A DNA stretch of 64,000 nt from Elysia chlorotica (taxonomy: Eukaryota > Mollusca > Gastropoda > Plakobranchidae). This document shows, one piece after another, positions 36,174-49,800 of this stretch (position 1 is the first letter of the stretch; every line of letters starts with the position of its first letter). The translations under genes were made by a program, and so were the position numbers. The stretch lies in the NCBI GenBank assembly GCA_003991915.1, contig RQTK01000507.1, forward strand, positions 258,804-322,803, given 5' to 3'. The notes beneath the pieces were generated by a model that saw only the letters and a list, made by a program, of their open reading frames with translations, was not told the origin of the DNA and did no database searches.

Positions 36174-37795
36174 ATGTGGAAAGCTAAGAACCAAAGACAA
36201 GTGAGTGACAATTTTAAAATCTGTCCAATCTAGGCTAGAATCTATTATCTATATCTGATTTATGTTGAACTGTTGTAAATTTCTAACCTTCGTTGATTTG
36301 TATTTTGTCACAGGATTTGTAGTGGTGTAAAGATTGATTTTCAAAATTTAACAAAAAAATATTCTGGAGAGAGATGAAAAGTTCAGTAAAGCTGCTGCAC
36401 GGCCACCCTGAGTGTATGTGATACAGTTAATATTGTCGCACAAATTAGCCTAGGATATTGCCTGACCACAAGATTGACCACTATGAAAATGTAAACAATA
36501 GCAACATTAAATTAAATCTATGAAGCCATTAAAGTGTAATGGAATGAATGGACTTACTTTACGTGATCACGATGAGAGGGGAAAATCCTTCAATATATAT
36601 ACTTGTTGTATTATTTGAATGGTTCAGTATTTTATATTTCAGAAATCAGAGGTGGGTTGGTATGTTTTAATAGGGCTGCACAGGAATCATAATATGAATC
36701 ATATGCCAAGACATTAGTCCTTTTTGGTGGGGATGTTTTATGATAAATCGAAACAATTGCATTATTTGTGTTGCTTAAAGGTCATGCTTAAGCTAAGATG
36801 TTGGACTTAATATTGGACAGTTTGGCTATCCACAACTTTGCTGGCACTGGACACTGGTCAGCCCCATGTGTTTCTCAACCCATCCGACGCCACTGGTTCT
36901 AGGATACATATTTTTACAAAGCGTTTTATAGGGGGGTTGCATCTGGTTGCGAGTGGGGGCTTAAATCCAGCGCTGATCACAGTATCAGTGTTACACTAAT
37001 TTTCAAGATATGTAACTCACTAATTCAGTGGTGTCAATTTTTTGTAAGTTTACGGATTTTCAGTAAAAAAAATTAACTGGCAAGTCTGAGTTAGTAAAGG
37101 TCTGTCGAGAGGATATGGTGTGTCTAAGTTCAGTGAAAAAAATATTGAACCAGTTGGCATCACTGCTACTTGTATGTCTCTCTGTCTCTCTTTCTCTTTC
37201 TCTTTCTACCTGCATCAGATGCAAAGCCAATTATACACAAGTTTAAAAGAGAAAACTGGAAAGCGCTAAGGAATAACGTGACAAACAACAAACTAAACTT
37301 TGTCCAACCACACTTAGGTAATTGGGCGGGAGTGTGTCAGGCTAGAAGACAAAACTAGATGGTATTTGATTGAGTCCAACTGGGACATTCTCATCTTACC
37401 CACACATCCTACTAAGAGGTGAAGAGTCTCCACAGTGTCATGTCTGCAACTGTCAATTATCCATAAGTCACATTCTGGTTGACTGTCCACTTTTCCAACG
37501 GGAAAGAAATCTGCACCTGGCTTCCAAACCATTTTAGATATATATATTTACTTAAAAATGTTAGTCCTAAGATTTCTGAGATAACTGAGATTTCATCTGT
37601 AGGTTAAAATATCCTACATCCTACACGTGGATATTTTAAAATGCTGTAAATACTTTTCACTTTCAATCAACCCTTTTAAGTTTCATGACAATTTTTTATG
37701 CTTTTACCACTCAGAGAGGTAAAGGAGACATGATGGGCACAATATAGTTGTTACTGTACTGCTGAAAACAAAACTCACTCACTAACTCTGTCTCC

Positions 37796-37838
<43 letters not shown>

Positions 37839-40800
37839 TTCTATTGTCAGTTAGTAACTATATATTTACATTAACAGCATCACTAGCCATCTACTGCCAA
37901 GTAACTGGAAAGACATGCAGTTTGTATAATTAATTTTATATTTTTAATATCCTTTCAGTGTCGCAAGATTCTAGACATTGCAAGGAGACAGTTGTCCGCT
38001 GAAGCAGCACCTCCTAAACCAAGTCCCCCTCCGCCTGCGCCACAAGCCCCAAAGTCGTGAGTACTAGCATTACCAAATTTTAAATGGAAAATAAAAATAA
38101 TAAGACAAATTATATATGTATATTATATATGTATTTATGCAAGCTATCTAGTTCAAGGATGGCAGGAGCAAAGACATTCAAAGCCTTCTATTTTTTTTAG
38201 GACCCAAACCTGAATTAATCCAAATTTAAACTCATACATGTTCATTTTCCCCATGTTGCCTCACCATCCTTTTTTGCTCTTGGAAAGAAGTCAAACCTAC
38301 TTGTGAAATGTGCATACATTTTTTTTTCTGCATTCAATGGAATAGGCTCTTGAATTTCTCAGAGAAACCTAAGAAAATTAAAGTTGCGTTGTAAATCATT
38401 TTACATTCTATTTTATTATTAACTTTCTTTCTAAATTTCAGAGGAGGCTTTGGATTTTTCAAGTTTCTAGGAGTAACGATACCAGCTGTTGGTGGAGGAA
38501 TTCTAGGCTATGCTTGGTATGATCCTGAATTCAAGAAACAGGTGGAGAGTAATATACCCTATGCTAAAGATGTGTTTGAAGCCGTTCTTCCAGCCACTCA
38601 GACAAAAGCACCAGTAACTTCATCATGGTAAGCTGACTTTTTTAATAGTAATACAGTCTTTGTCAAAATCAACTTGAAAGCAATGTATATATATTCCATT
38701 GAGACATAAAATATTATACATAAAACATAATTATATATAATCTCAGATGTATTATAAGATTAAGGATGAGAAAAAAACAAACTTTTTTATGAACATTTTT
38801 ACTTATTGTGAAAAGGATGTAATATAATTATAGTCTCCCAATGATCTAAGTCTCGATCATTGATTAGTGTACATTTATAATCTTGTTCAAATGAGAAATA
38901 TCATTCGGCTTTCCTTTACAGGCCACAGATTTCTCAAGGTACAGAGAAAGCTTCTCCACTAAATGTAAGGATGTTACAAACCAATAAGTGACACTTTTAT
39001 GCCGTTCAATTTTGTAACTTCTTTTTGGACTGACTGTTAAAAGCTAAAATAGGACCATTAACATTTTAAAGTAAGCAACTATTACCATCAAAGTGGGGGT
39101 TGCTTTCTGTGTGTATTATACAGCTTTAAATAAATAATTTGTACAGAGAAGTTCGAAAACAAAAGACAAATAACACATTAACTGGTTGACCCTGAGTGTG
39201 AAGAAACGCATTCAAGTCATTGAAAACGTCTAAGACAGAGTGAAATGCCTGCGACAGTAGCACTACGACACTTGATTTAGGTCTATGAGAGACACAATTT
39301 GTAACACCGAAGGGGTGATTCAAACATAACATTTCTAACCAATTAATTGCACCAATTTAAAGTGCCAAACTGTGAAATATGATCGTGGCTATGGGAAAAC
39401 ATCAAAGTTTGAATGCTAGAATCAGCACAAATGATAGAAGCAAGCAATCAAGCACACTTCTAGTTTGTGTGACAGCTTTGATGGTGAAATAAGAGATAAA
39501 AATAATGGGGAAAGACATGGTGTTCAAAATTTTGGGTTTCCGAAGACACACTTTTTTTTTCAATCTTCACAGTAATATATATCTCATAGTACAGTAAGCA
39601 GATTTGCATTTTATAGAAAAGTGGATTTGAAGTAGTTTAGAAGAGGTGTTTAGTTGGCACGTATGGCCTGCCATGATCTTTTGAAAACATTTTCGTATGT
39701 ATAAGCAACTTAGAAAAACTAATTTGGACACAAAAAAATATAGAAAAAAGAAGATTAAAAAATACATTGCATGGGAGCTTGTACTTCATGGAACTGTTTC
39801 TTGATTAGGAGCCGTATTCATGAGAGGTCGTAAACTAGGCCTAAGAAACTGACGTAGTTAGTACTAAAATTTTTACATAAACTAAGCCGATATACATGGC
39901 AAATTTTTGTTGTAGACTAGATACATATAAAAAAAAGGAGGGAAAGTCTGAAAATGTAGAACCATTTTGAAATTTAATCGAACTTCATTATGAAATATAA
40001 AAGTAAAGTGCCCAAATCTCAAATCCATTATTAATTTCTTTATTCCTATGAACGACTGGGCGGAATCTTTCATTTGACTTACTTTTCTATTGTAAATCTA
40101 GATTATAAAAAAATTAAAAAAATGCATGAATGCACCATAAGGTGTGCCGAAATGCTAAAATTAAACCAGGAAACAACTAAAATATCACTTAAACAACACA
40201 GAAGTCATTAAAATTGATCTTTTAATAGGCTTTAGATAGACTTGCGACCAAATTTTAGCCCTTATTCCTGCCTCGGAGCAGGTTTAAACTTGAGTTGAAA
40301 TTTAGTACTAGGAAATTCCCATGAATAGGTTGTAGACTAAATTTAAATTTCAGACTTGAGTTACGTCCGACTTTTAGGCCTACGCCTACAAGATACTGCT
40401 AGGTTTTAATTTTTAATATTTTTTTTTTCTCAGACCCAGGGTGATGCATCTTTACAACCGTTGTTCAAAGAATCGGGTAGGTCATGGAGATTGAAATCGT
40501 TTGATTTGGGTGTTATGTCCTCTTCATAAATAACTGTTTGGTGCAAATATATAGAAGATTGAGTACAGATTGACATTGTAGCATCTTTTTTTTAAAATAT
40601 AGAATACAAGCACTAAAAATAAAGCAAGGAAATAGTGCATAACACTTCTTTTCTGAAAGGTCTTTTTCAAATCACTATATTATATTTGTTTTATGAGAAA
40701 CAGTATACACCATTTTCTTTTTTTTTCTCTCCTTTTTTGTGTTTCTGAATTATGTGGACAAGCAGCTCTGTAAATAGCCAGATAATGAAGAACATAAATT

Positions 40801-43800
40801 AAAATTGAAACCATTAGTCAAGCAAATTTTTAGAAACCAATAATGATTTATTTTCGATGAAATTATTCATTTTCTGTTTTTTTTTTATACTTGTTATTAA
40901 TGGCTTTGTCTTTTCTTAATAAATTAATGGAGGAGTGTGTTTAATATCATGGTAAAACTGTTGTTGCACTCAAACAAAGTTAAACTGCATCTATAGAAGA
41001 TAGCAGTTAAGTGACCCAAATCACCCTTGGTGATGTCTTGACCATTATGTAACCTTGAATGGAAAGTTAAATCCTAATTTTGTAGAAAAAAAATCATGTA
41101 CAAATTTGATGAAAATAATGTCATTTAGTTTTGTCCTTAAGATACAAGAGAGCTCTTAGTTTGTATCTTGCACCGTGCTTTACATGGTTTTGCACTGAAC
41201 AATACGCTTACTGATTGATATGATAACGCAGATCCTCAACAGAAAGAAGAACCCAGGTCAAAAAACCCCTTTGACATGCTGGAAGGTATAAGAAGACAAA
41301 TTTCCTTGTTGTGTTTTTTTTAAAAATGATTTGAATTTCTTCTTGTTCATTATGCTGAATATAATTTTTGTCATTTATTCATTCACATGATCATTTTATG
41401 CTGCACAATTTTGTTGTTGCTCAAATGTAAATTGATTTTAAGTTTGTAGCATCAAATTTTTAACTAGTATATTATGTTTTAAAAGATTCTTTAAAGTAAG
41501 AAAAACCATAACCTGATTGAACTGCATGTTTGAAGGCACAAGCACACAAGTAATAACATTTGCAGAAGACTCTTATTGGAACAATAACAAACAGCAAAGA
41601 TTTTTACATTGAAGAAATTACCAAATTTGTGTCATGGTGCAAGATTAACTTTTTAAATTTGAACATTAAGAAAACAAAAGAGATGATTTTTGCTAAAAAT
41701 AAAAGATTTACAAGTTGAAGTTGATGACACATACAAATATCTCAGCCTCCCCATTGATTGTAAACTTTCTTTTACCACATATATTGAAATCTTAATTAAA
41801 ATCTTTAAATGTCACATTTTAACCATATTTGCCATGTGCTTGAATATTCTTCTAAAAATTAATGTCTCTTGGCATGTCATCAGATCCAGAGAAACGCATC
41901 ACAGAAGAAATAATAGCTCACAGATCAAATCCTCTTCATGGTTTTACAGGTACCCAGATCCATTCTCTGATGAAAAGAAGATACTTTTAAACTCTTAATG
42001 TTATTTTTTGTATTGCAGGGTATTGATCAGTTGAGTTGTAATTTTAAGAGAAATCCATTCTTTGGTAGCATTAAAATGATAATGTGATAAAAAAAACTCT
42101 GATCTGATAATTGAAATTGAAGCAGTAGTTAGCTATTTATAAAGCGATGAAAGTCATAAAACTACTGGAGACATTTTGTATGTACACTTGGTAGTGTACT
42201 AGGAATCAGTTTGTGAAGCAGCTTATAATTCTTGGTTATCATAAACTTATTTGTATGAATAAAGGTTTGGTCAGCACTTTATTCATAAGAGATATTAATG
42301 AATGGCCAGCACTTTTCTCATTGTAATGCACTGGCTGAAATAATCGACAAACATCGATCCACAGCCCCTGAGGTTCCCACACAGCAGTCCTATCTGCCCC
42401 AGCTACGAGAAATAGATCTTGAGCAGATGTTGAAATACCCTGTAGAAGGTCACATTCCAGTTGATTGTTTTTCTTTTTTTGGTCTTCTTTGTTCTGTTTT
42501 TAATTTCTCATTGGTCAAATTCTCAGCTGTTATGTTGAAATTTGAATGTTGATTAGTTGTAAAATACCCTCCCCCACCTGTTCCTCTTTCAATTTTCAAT
42601 ATTTTTCTTTTCCTTTTCACCTGCAATATTGGGAAAGCGTGTAGTTATCCCATTCAAAATGATTGTATCTCAAATAATCCAGAGAATAATCAGAAGTCCA
42701 ACCTTGAAAAGCATATAGGAAAAAAACGTTATGTTAGGGGATACTTTTTCGCTAAGTGAGATGACTTGAAAGATCTGAATAGGGGCACAGGGTGAACATT
42801 TGACAATTCAAAACAATCTAAGAGGAAAATGTATCTACAGAAAATCTAACTGCTATGTTAGCTTTTTAATCTCCTAGTTAAGTTTATTATTCATTTCAAT
42901 CTTTGAAAGGTTAAGACTAAAAAAATCTATTTGAAAAAAAAAATGATTTAATCTAATAATTGTCTTTGATAATTAACTTAAAGATTTTCATTTTTTTTAG
43001 ATGTGGAGGGTGAGCGTGTCCATTTTCATAAATTTTGTATAAGTTGTAAAATGTCAGAGCGAATCTTGTGTATTTTATACTCTCTTGAGATGTGGAGTTG
43101 TTTTTCTTCCTTTTCTTCAGATTCAGGAGCATCAAAAGACTTTGAATCTGCCAAGTGATATTTTCTGTTTGATTTCTTAATCCTCATATTTTTCAGATAA
43201 GATTTACTCATTATCTCTTTCTTTGCGTTGCTCTTTCAGAAAAATCTAAGGAACAATCCACAGCCTTAAGTACAGAAAAAGAAACTGGTAGGTCTAATCA
43301 GATTGTATTGATACTTTAATATGTAAAACATGCATAAATAATTGTTTCAAATTTGTCGCATTACATGTATCACAATTTAATTGAAGGCGAACTGTTAAGG
43401 AAAGGTAGAAAAGTATTTGCTCTGGTTTACATGAGGGGAACTGTTATTGCTATGCTGTGAGGAAAAAAATGAAGAGGTTCATAATGTTGACACTGAACAA
43501 ACACATTTCGTTACTTGATTTAAATAACTGCAAAATTTTAATACTTAAATACTGATCTTATTTATTATCTTCGTCCTTTCTAACTTTCTAAAAAATATAC
43601 CCTTATCATTTCTCATGCCTCCAACTCATTTGAAGCATATATCAACAGTAAGTTCTCTCAGTCTGTCAAGATCCTTCGTATGCTCTGCTGATGAATGATT
43701 CTCGTTTATGAAATCGCCTTTTGTTTCGCGCGGGGGGGGGGGGGGGCGTGGTGGTCCAGGGGTAGAACATCGGCTTTCGACGCAAAAGGTCCCGAGTTGT

Positions 43801-46800
43801 GTTCCCTACTGGTTGGGTTGGTGTCAGTATAATGTGATCGGCTGAGACAGGAGTCGTGGTATCCCTGCCCTGTCTCGTGTGTGGCAGCACATAAAATTGT
43901 CAGACGTCCGTCTTGGGGTCCGTCCACAGTATAGCACTATATAGTGCTGCTGTTGGACGTTAAACCCCCCCCCCCCCCCCCTCCCTTGTATACTCTGCTG
44001 AGGAATGTTTCTCGTTTATGAAATCACCTTTTGATTCTCTCACGCCCGTGTGGTAAGGGGGACTTCATTCGGAGGGGTGTAAAGAATGGTTACTACTGTC
44101 TGGCTGTTGCACATGAAACAGTAAAAGACTGCTAAGGACAGACCCTTTCTCTGTATCTTGCTTTGTCTTCTATCCCGCTCTCTTTTGTGCTCGTATCATC
44201 TTGTGTTTTGCTTCCTACCCCCATCCCCTCTACTTCTAACCCGACTATTAAGCACCTTGTTTGCCATGAGGTGCATCCCGTGAGGGTGGAGGCAGGGATC
44301 CTGGTAATTGAGGTTAACCAGCCTGTGGGCTGCCATTCACCAACACTTCACTTTGGCCCCCTCCTTCATCCGAGACGGGTGGGTGGTGTGGCCCACACTG
44401 CTCAATGAGCTGGTCATGTTTTGTTTTTGGCCTGGGTCAATCCTGGATTTCTCTCTCTCTCTGCCGTGAGTACTCTGGGGTAGCCCTGACACAATTGGCG
44501 CTGGATATCCGCACAGTGTCCCCTTGTTGGACTCAGTGGCGGGTGAGCGCTTCGGAGCAGAACCTCTCTTTCCTTTTCTATGGATCCACTACTCTCTATC
44601 AAGCTTTCCCAACACCCAATTTTTCAAAAAGCCTTCTCCGGATGGAGCAAGTGTGCCATCGCAAAAGGAAGGCAGTGGATGCCCCGGCTCTTTTGGACTC
44701 CACTGCCAAACAAAGCTGGTCACCATTTCAGGTGATCAGCGACCCTGACAAAAAGATGGCCAAGCTCAGTGTCTGCTATTAGCAAAGCACTGAAAGGAAT
44801 TGTAGGTGAAGCCAAGAGCATCACAAAGCTCCGTTTCGGTGAACTCTTGAGTTCTCTAGTGAGGCACAAACAAAACGTCTCGGCAAGATCGATTCTTTTG
44901 TTTACATCCCCGTGACTGTAAAGGCTCATCGCAGCCTAAACAGCTCCTGGGGTGTGGTTAGATCTTGCGGTCTTGAGACGAAGAGCAAGGAGGAAAATGT
45001 TTGCGGAACTCGATGGAATCACCCACGGCCAACGCGTTTTCGTGTGGAAGAAAGGTTATAAAATCAGGACCAATACTTTCGTCCTAACCTTCGATTCAAC
45101 GTTGCCACCGGCAAGTCTAAGAGTGGGGTAAATAACTCTTTAAGTTACCCCATACATACCGAAACCAAGCTTTGAGATTGACTTTGATTTTGTTTCAGAT
45201 AAGAAAGAGAGCAGAGTGACAGACAAGCAGGCTGTGGAGGCTCAGCTCCGGAGGATCGAAGATGAAGAGAAGGCTGATAATGCTGGTAACTGAGTGCAAT
45301 GTTGTATGCATCATGTAATATGTGTTTTGTGTTTCTCCATTTTTTGTAGACATATTACAAACAATCCATTTTTGTCCTTGTTCATCTTGTGTTAGCGGTG
45401 TAGGGTAAAATATATTGTTTCATAGAACAACTTATCTACCAGAAGGGAGATGCAGAGGCTTAGCGTGAGACTGTTTATTTCTCTGATTTTAGTGATTGTT
45501 GCAGGGCCTTGGATTGCATTACTCATTTAAAAAACAGTAACTGATTTAAAAAGTATATTTGTGAGACAGCAACAAATTCACCTCTTATCTGTTGTAGAAA
45601 CATTAATTTATGATACAAAGGACCACATTTATAAAATAAACTGAATTTTTTTCTTCTTTGGTCTGGTTTTTTAATGACATTTGCAAACGAGTCAAAGACG
45701 ATCTCTCTTTCTCTCTCTCTCTCTCCTTTCCCCTTGTTTTTATTACAGTGCAGCGTGCCACTCAGTCTCTTATTTCTTTTCTATCTCCCTCTCTCTCTCT
45801 TTGTCTTTCTCTATCTCCCTTTTAATCTCCCCCCTTCCCTATCTCCATCTCTCTCTTGCCATATCTCACAAGCCCGCCGGTTTTCACGACTTTATTTCTG
45901 CTATATACTTCTGATAATGATACTACTCCGGAATAAATATATTTAAAACTAAACTTTTTTGTTATCTTCACTCCAAATGTAGCCCTAGAAGTGGCCATCC
46001 ACAAACTGCTGACAAACAGCGAGAGTCTTTCTGAAGAAGCAGTGAAGGCGCAGGTGGACTATGCCTCTGCTGTCCGCAACCACACCAAGCTCTTGAGGCA
46101 GGCCATGGATGACACTTCAGATGTAAGTTGCTTTTCGTCTAGTTTTGAAGGTTTCGATCTTGTAAAAAACATTTATTCATTCTCTTGAAAATTAAGATTG
46201 CAACTATCCATTTTTTTTACTGGTGAATAAAGCCCTGAAGTGAACTGGGAAATTGGGAAAAACCTAGCAATTTTCTGATATCCAGGTGTAGAAATCGACG
46301 GGAATTTATTAAAATTTAACATCGGCGAAAACCGGGAAAATGCAGTGAAAAATGTTCAATGACGAAAATTTTAAGCTTCACAATGGTAAAAATAGTCACT
46401 TACTTGCCAAAGTAAACGTCCGCCTGATTGGCTGATAGATGCTTTTCTCTGTCAATGTAACCAATCAGACAACCTCGCAAAAACACCTTTCTAATTGCTT
46501 CATTGTTCAATACCTTATTTGATCAAAGGCGCTCGAAATGCCTCAGATCTGGTCTTCCGTTCGTTGGACACAAAGAAAGTTGCTGTAATGTAATGATCCA
46601 TTGACGCTCATCAAGACATCCACTTTATGTCAAAAAAACAAAACGTGTATCAATTCCAAATTTTAATCGAACATGCGCACAGTTTGAAAACTTTTCTTTC
46701 CAACTTACTCATAAGTACATTTACGATCTTTTCGGCGACACCCGATTTGCGGTATTCCCCGTTACATTGCCGATGGAATACATACATCCAAACACCTATC

Positions 46801-49800
46801 TGTCGTTTTGAAGTGACACTACATCTAATGAAGGTGAATCTAGATCTAGATTGTAGCTTTATATTATAAATCTAGTTTGACATACGATGGTATAGATCTA
46901 GATCTAATTCTGATAAAAATCGAGAACTAGTGTAGTTGATCTTGAGGGGCGAACTGGCTCAAGTGCCAGACCGCCTGGTTAGTTTGAGGCCGACGGTTGG
47001 GCAAATTAAATGTCGGATTTGTACCCAACTGATTACTTCAGTCAATGACAATGGTATTAGTTCCAATTGCTTTGGGCATGCTAGAAAGTTAACATTCTTT
47101 ATTCAACCATATTAAAACATTATATTTAGTTTATACAAATCCTGGATATTGCTGACGTGGTGTTTCTGACCCTAGAGATGAAAATCAACAAAATTTCAAA
47201 AAGAAAAAAAAAAAAAGATCATAACCAAAACACACACATACTCCAAAAAAAAAGGAGAAAAAAAATGCTTTTTTAAAGTTATGATTAAGCATACAAGTGT
47301 TAAAAAAGTCAATATTGATAGCTGAACTAAATAAGCTTGGCCATCAATTAGGTTTCCAGTGACTAACCGCGCTAAAAATCTGTATTTGCTTTCTCAAAAG
47401 TTGGCAGCTATGCTTACTTTTTCTTGTGTTTTCGCTTTACAGCACCCCTTCAAGTCCGTTTCGTTCATTCAACTTTAAGTTGCTTGGAAACCGCTTTGTT
47501 AAATTTCTTGGTTATCTTTTATTTCTTTCTTCGCTATTGCCTGTCTTTAAGATTGTACTCTTAGCCTCAATTTGATCAAGATTCATGAAATCTGATTCCA
47601 CTTTACCTGAGTCATAGATCTAAATGCGCTAGATCTAACTGAAAAGTTTGTTGGCTGGACAGCCAATGACGTCACACTCTGCGAAGTTCAGTTGGGAATT
47701 CCTCTATGCACTGAACTTATGAGACATCATTAATGGAGGCACAATGACATTATTTTTCATACATTCTGTTGTTGTATTCGCTTTTACTATAGCATGAAAG
47801 TGGAAGTTATTTTGGAACGCAATGTGTTTTAAATGAAGAAAAAATGTGTAACAATCAGAGATCTTTAACATAGGGACTATGGTACTCAACATGAAGTATG
47901 ATCAAGATCAACAGATTAAACATCAATTGAAACATTTTATTTTTCTCCATTACTCACACTTTTATTAGTTTTAAATGTTAAATAAATGCATTTGCAGATA
48001 GATCAACATGAAGGTTAACCAATTCTTTTTGTTTGTCAATCAGTTGAATGTTATTATTTACTTGTGGTTATTCTAATTATTATTTTTTTCTCTTGCAGAT
48101 CTTACAGAAAGATGCTCAGTGGGAAGCTGTTGCTATTGCCTACAGTGAAAGAGAGTATGCTAAAGACAGAGCAAATGATCTGGTTGCAGAGGCAAAGTAA
48201 GTGCTAAAGGTGTTTTTTTTGTTTGCTCTTGTTCTGCCCTTTGGTTTGTTTTTTTACTCACTATTTTGGGGAATTTTAAAATACTTTTACAAGCTTTTTA
48301 CAAAAGCTTTCATATTTATTATTTTGAAATGGAAGGCGTGCAGATCAATACAAAGAGATGCTAGCACAAGAGCGTATCAACCCGCACAACATGTGTGTGG
48401 CGTGATGGGAAATGGTTAAGTCAACCTTGTGCAAATTGATAGCCCAGAAGTTCATATATTTTTGATTCCTTCAAATTCTAAAAGCTGGTTTGATAACCCT
48501 GCAAAAGAGCAACATGAGAATGGTGAGGATCATTCGAAACAAAGTAATTCCATTAAAACTAAGTTATAACAAATCATTTGCAAAATGTTAGTCCATCATT
48601 TGGGTATGTACGTGGGTATGTACTTGTGCAGCAATCTCACAAAGTGAATCAAGTTACAAAGCAATATAATATCAAGGAAAGTTACTAAAATGGGGACACA
48701 AAAACGTTTTAACTAACTTATGCCCTAACAAATGGTTGTTGCGAAATATTGGAAATTTCACTAAAGACTATTAGTTGCTTGAACAGTCCACAACACTACA
48801 ATTATTGAAAGAGTAAGCTTCTGTTTGATGTATAACATGTCACAAATCGGCCATGAGGCTTGCATATAGGTATTTTAAAAAAATATCCTTAATCTAGAGC
48901 ATTGTAGATATCTTAGGTAAAAATCATGCTGTTTCATCTTTTAGGAGAACAATTGAAAAGCTTCGGGAAGTCATAGGCAATGGGAAAAGTAGCAAAGCAA
49001 CTAAACAGAATCCAGCCATTGTTCCAGCGTCTAAAAAAATCAACGAATTCCTCAAAGACATAGGTGGTTCCGCAGCTCAGGTTTGTAGACTTTTACCTCT
49101 ATTATGTCCTCTGTCATCTTTATATTCACATACTTAGATTTATATCTTGTATAATGCAAAGCTTTTGTTAAATAACCGTTAATTCTGTTCTCTTTGCTCA
49201 AATTCCTTTATTATATCTTTTACAAAAAATGTTCGAATAGTTTTCTGAATATATCTTTTTTCTTTCTCTCTCTTCCGACCTGCAGATCAGACAGGCTGAG
49301 TCTGAGGCCAACGTGATGCTGAAGTATAAGGACCTGGTGGACAAGGGCAAGAAGCAGTTCCAGAAAGAAATCGAAAGTCTCTTACCTGATGTCAAAATTG
49401 GAACTGGTACGTACTTTTGTCAATTTGGTTTTTAATGGTTGATTTACAGATATTTTTAACCTCTAAATGGATTTAAAGTTTATGCAAAGCTACTATTCAT
49501 TTAAGCACCTCTTTAAAAACCTAATCAAACTTTTCACAGGTATTACTTAATGCTTGTTTTCTAATTTGTTCTTCTTTTTTCTTTTGTGTGTGCATTATAT
49601 TCACTGATGGTGAATACGATCTGTGAAAGTGGTCTGTATCTTGATCAAAAGGCCGTCTTATCTGAAAGATCAAAATGTATCTTTAATGTATTCAAAGCAG
49701 GAGAGCTAGATTTAATACAAATGTAATAATCAGCATTACGTGTGTATGAACTTACCCCTTGAAAATATTTTGTCCACTCTATTGTAGGCAAAAAGCTGTC

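Larger units (their letters stand above)
36201..37958 (+). other. MIC60 intron 1
   Basis: It contains a LINE remnant (37215-37535) and a (CT)n tract (37796-37834). ATGAAAAGTTCA followed by GTAAAG at 36374 is a rival, weaker first exon. Confidence 0.5.

Noticed and set aside
36374..36385. ATGAAAAGTTCA with GTAAAG as MIC60 exon 1
   Set aside because: In phase, but the donor is weaker and the peptide shorter and less basic than the exon at 36174-36200.
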